A DNA stretch of 14,803 nt from Paracoccaceae bacterium (GTDB lineage: Bacteria; Pseudomonadota; Alphaproteobacteria; Rhodobacterales; Rhodobacteraceae), in the NCBI GenBank assembly GCA_016764835.1, contig JAESRD010000378.1, positions 1 to 14,803 of the forward strand, read 5' to 3'. The position numbers were made by a program, and so were the translations under genes. Below the pieces are notes generated by a model that was given only the letters and a program-made list of their open reading frames with translations, did not search any database and was not told the DNA's origin. Shown in pieces: positions 14,230 to 14,803 of the stretch; the stretch's first letter is position 1; the number at the start of each line of letters is the position of its first letter.

Positions 14230-14549
14230 CAAAAGGGTACCTCTAAAAGCTATGTCTTTACCGAAACTTTGGCGATTGCAGCGATTTTAAGGTTTTTTTA
14301 AGTTATTAGCACTTGTCTAAAAGGATAGGTCTGAAGAATATGCTTGCAAAAACAAATACTTACCAAATATCGCGATGCGGGGCGGCGGCCCCTTTGCTCA
14401 CATTACTCAACCTAGATGAGCCGAAACGCCTGACGCAATATACCAATGGTTGCGAATCGGGCAGCCGAAAGCGCTTAATTAATTATACGCGCAAATTGGC
14501 ACAATCAGAAATGAAATCTTAGTATTGTTTCGTAATTGGCGCGGCGCGA
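14230..14549. other. 320-base stretch without a confident gene
   Basis: This relatively AT-rich region is upstream of the minus-strand VPLPA-CTERM gene and downstream of the minus-strand small protein at its right. It holds the ribosome site of the VPLPA gene (GAGG near 14240), a TTAA-N7-TTAA box at 14287-14301, a T7 run, and TTAATTAA at 14475-14482. A plus-strand frame from ATG 14340 to TAG 14522 (60 residues) is open, but it has no good ribosome site and no recognisable pattern. I see no clear terminator or RNA gene. Confidence 0.5.
14287..14301. promoter_or_regulatory. CtrA-like box upstream of the VPLPA-CTERM gene
   Basis: TTAA at 14287-14290 and TTAA at 14298-14301 are separated by exactly 7 bases, the full TTAA-N7-TTAA pattern bound by the response regulator CtrA in alphaproteobacteria. 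It lies 58 bases before the start of the gene, a normal promoter distance. CtrA controls motility genes in Rhodobacterales. The local A/T richness raises the chance of a fortuitous match. Confidence 0.5.
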
Positions 14550-14747
14550 TTATAGCAACCGGATGACCCATTCGACCAGTAATGTGGCGCCCGCCCCGAG
14601 GCCAACCCATTTGACCGGGCCATATCGGTTCTTCACCGGCAGCGGGGCGTTGGTTTGCCGGATCAGCGCATCTTCGGCCAGCTGCGGCAGGCGTGGCCCG
14701 AGCCGGGCCAAGACACGTGCTGTTTTGGCAAGGTCGAAGGGCCTCAT
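14550..14747 (-). CDS. Small single-TM protein, unknown function
   Basis: The 65-residue product starts MRPFDLAKTARVLARLGPRL, a basic amphipathic segment, and ends with a hydrophobic C-terminal helix (about residues 46-65, WVGLGAGATLLVEWVIRLL), suggesting a tail-anchored inner-membrane protein. Third-codon positions are mainly G or C, in line with the confident genes, and the overlapping frames do not look protein-like, so I judge it real. The start is uncertain: ATG 14745-14747 and an upstream GTG at 14756 both have weak ribosome sites. I do not recognise a family. It has the same orientation as the VPLPA-CTERM gene but is more than 300 bases away, so they are probably separate units. Confidence 0.6.
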   Translation of the reverse strand: MRPFDLAKTARVLARLGPRLPQLAEDALIRQTNAPLPVKNRYGPVKWVGLGAGATLLVEWVIRLL

Positions 14748-14803
14748 CAAAACCACAGAGACTTGCTATAGGACTCATAGCAGACAAAAAGGCATGTAGA
14801 CAA

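Noticed and set aside
14340..14522. Plus-strand 60-codon frame in the right intergenic region
   Set aside because: No Shine-Dalgarno at proper distance, no recognisable pattern and mixed codon use; cannot be supported as a gene from sequence alone.
1..14803. Prophage, insertion sequence, CRISPR array, toxin-antitoxin or tRNA genes
   Set aside because: I saw no transposase or integrase frame, no regularly spaced repeat-spacer array, no paired small toxin/antitoxin frames and no tRNA-like cloverleaf in the non-coding stretches.

Overview
The window is a dense flagellar gene cluster from an alphaproteobacterium, most likely a Roseobacter-type member of the Rhodobacterales. The reasons are the flagellin-flaF-flbT order, a DUF1217 flagellar protein, an flgB-flgC-fliE-fliQ-flgF-flgG-flgA-flgH-fliL operon, an exported protein ending in a VPLPA-CTERM signal, and a TTAA-N7-TTAA (CtrA-type) box. 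I identified all genes by reading the sequence; no database search was possible.

Layout. (1) 1-1296, plus strand: the 3' part of a large non-flagellar protein whose start lies outside the window. It may be the C-terminal part of a SWIM zinc-finger family protein. It runs tail to tail into the flagellar operon, and the two stop codons share a CTAG. (2) 1293-5890, minus strand: a nine-gene operon, in transcription order flgB, flgC, fliE, fliQ, flgF, flgG, flgA, flgH, fliL. It covers the proximal and distal rod, the basal-body adaptor FliE, one export-gate subunit, the P-ring chaperone, the L ring and a stator-associated protein. Spacing is nearly gapless. (3) 5990-7393, plus strand: fliI, the export ATPase, divergent from flgB. 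(4) 7410-10304, minus strand: flagellin, flaF, flbT and a DUF1217 protein, with hairpins on both sides of the flagellin gene. (5) 10542-11193, minus strand: an FlgJ-type rod-binding protein and an overlapping FlgN-like chaperone. (6) 11306-13593, plus strand: fliK (hook length) and flgD (hook cap), closed by a strong bidirectional terminator. (7) 13672-14229, minus strand: a VPLPA-CTERM exported protein. (8) 14230-14549 is mostly non-coding. 14550-14747, minus strand, is a small single-TM protein of unknown function.

Together the genes supply rod, ring, export ATPase, filament subunit, hook scaffolding and ruler, and the FlaF/FlbT pair that controls flagellin expression after transcription. 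Not in the window are flgE, flgI, flgK, flgL, fliF, fliG, fliM, fliN, fliH, fliP, fliR, flhA, flhB and the motor genes; they must lie elsewhere.

I see no mobile element, CRISPR array, tRNA or rRNA. The points most worth following are the matching hairpins flanking the flagellin gene, a triple 19-bp-spaced repeat just upstream of a possible flagellin promoter, the VPLPA-CTERM gene with its CtrA-like box next to the hook genes, and the unidentified protein at the left edge.
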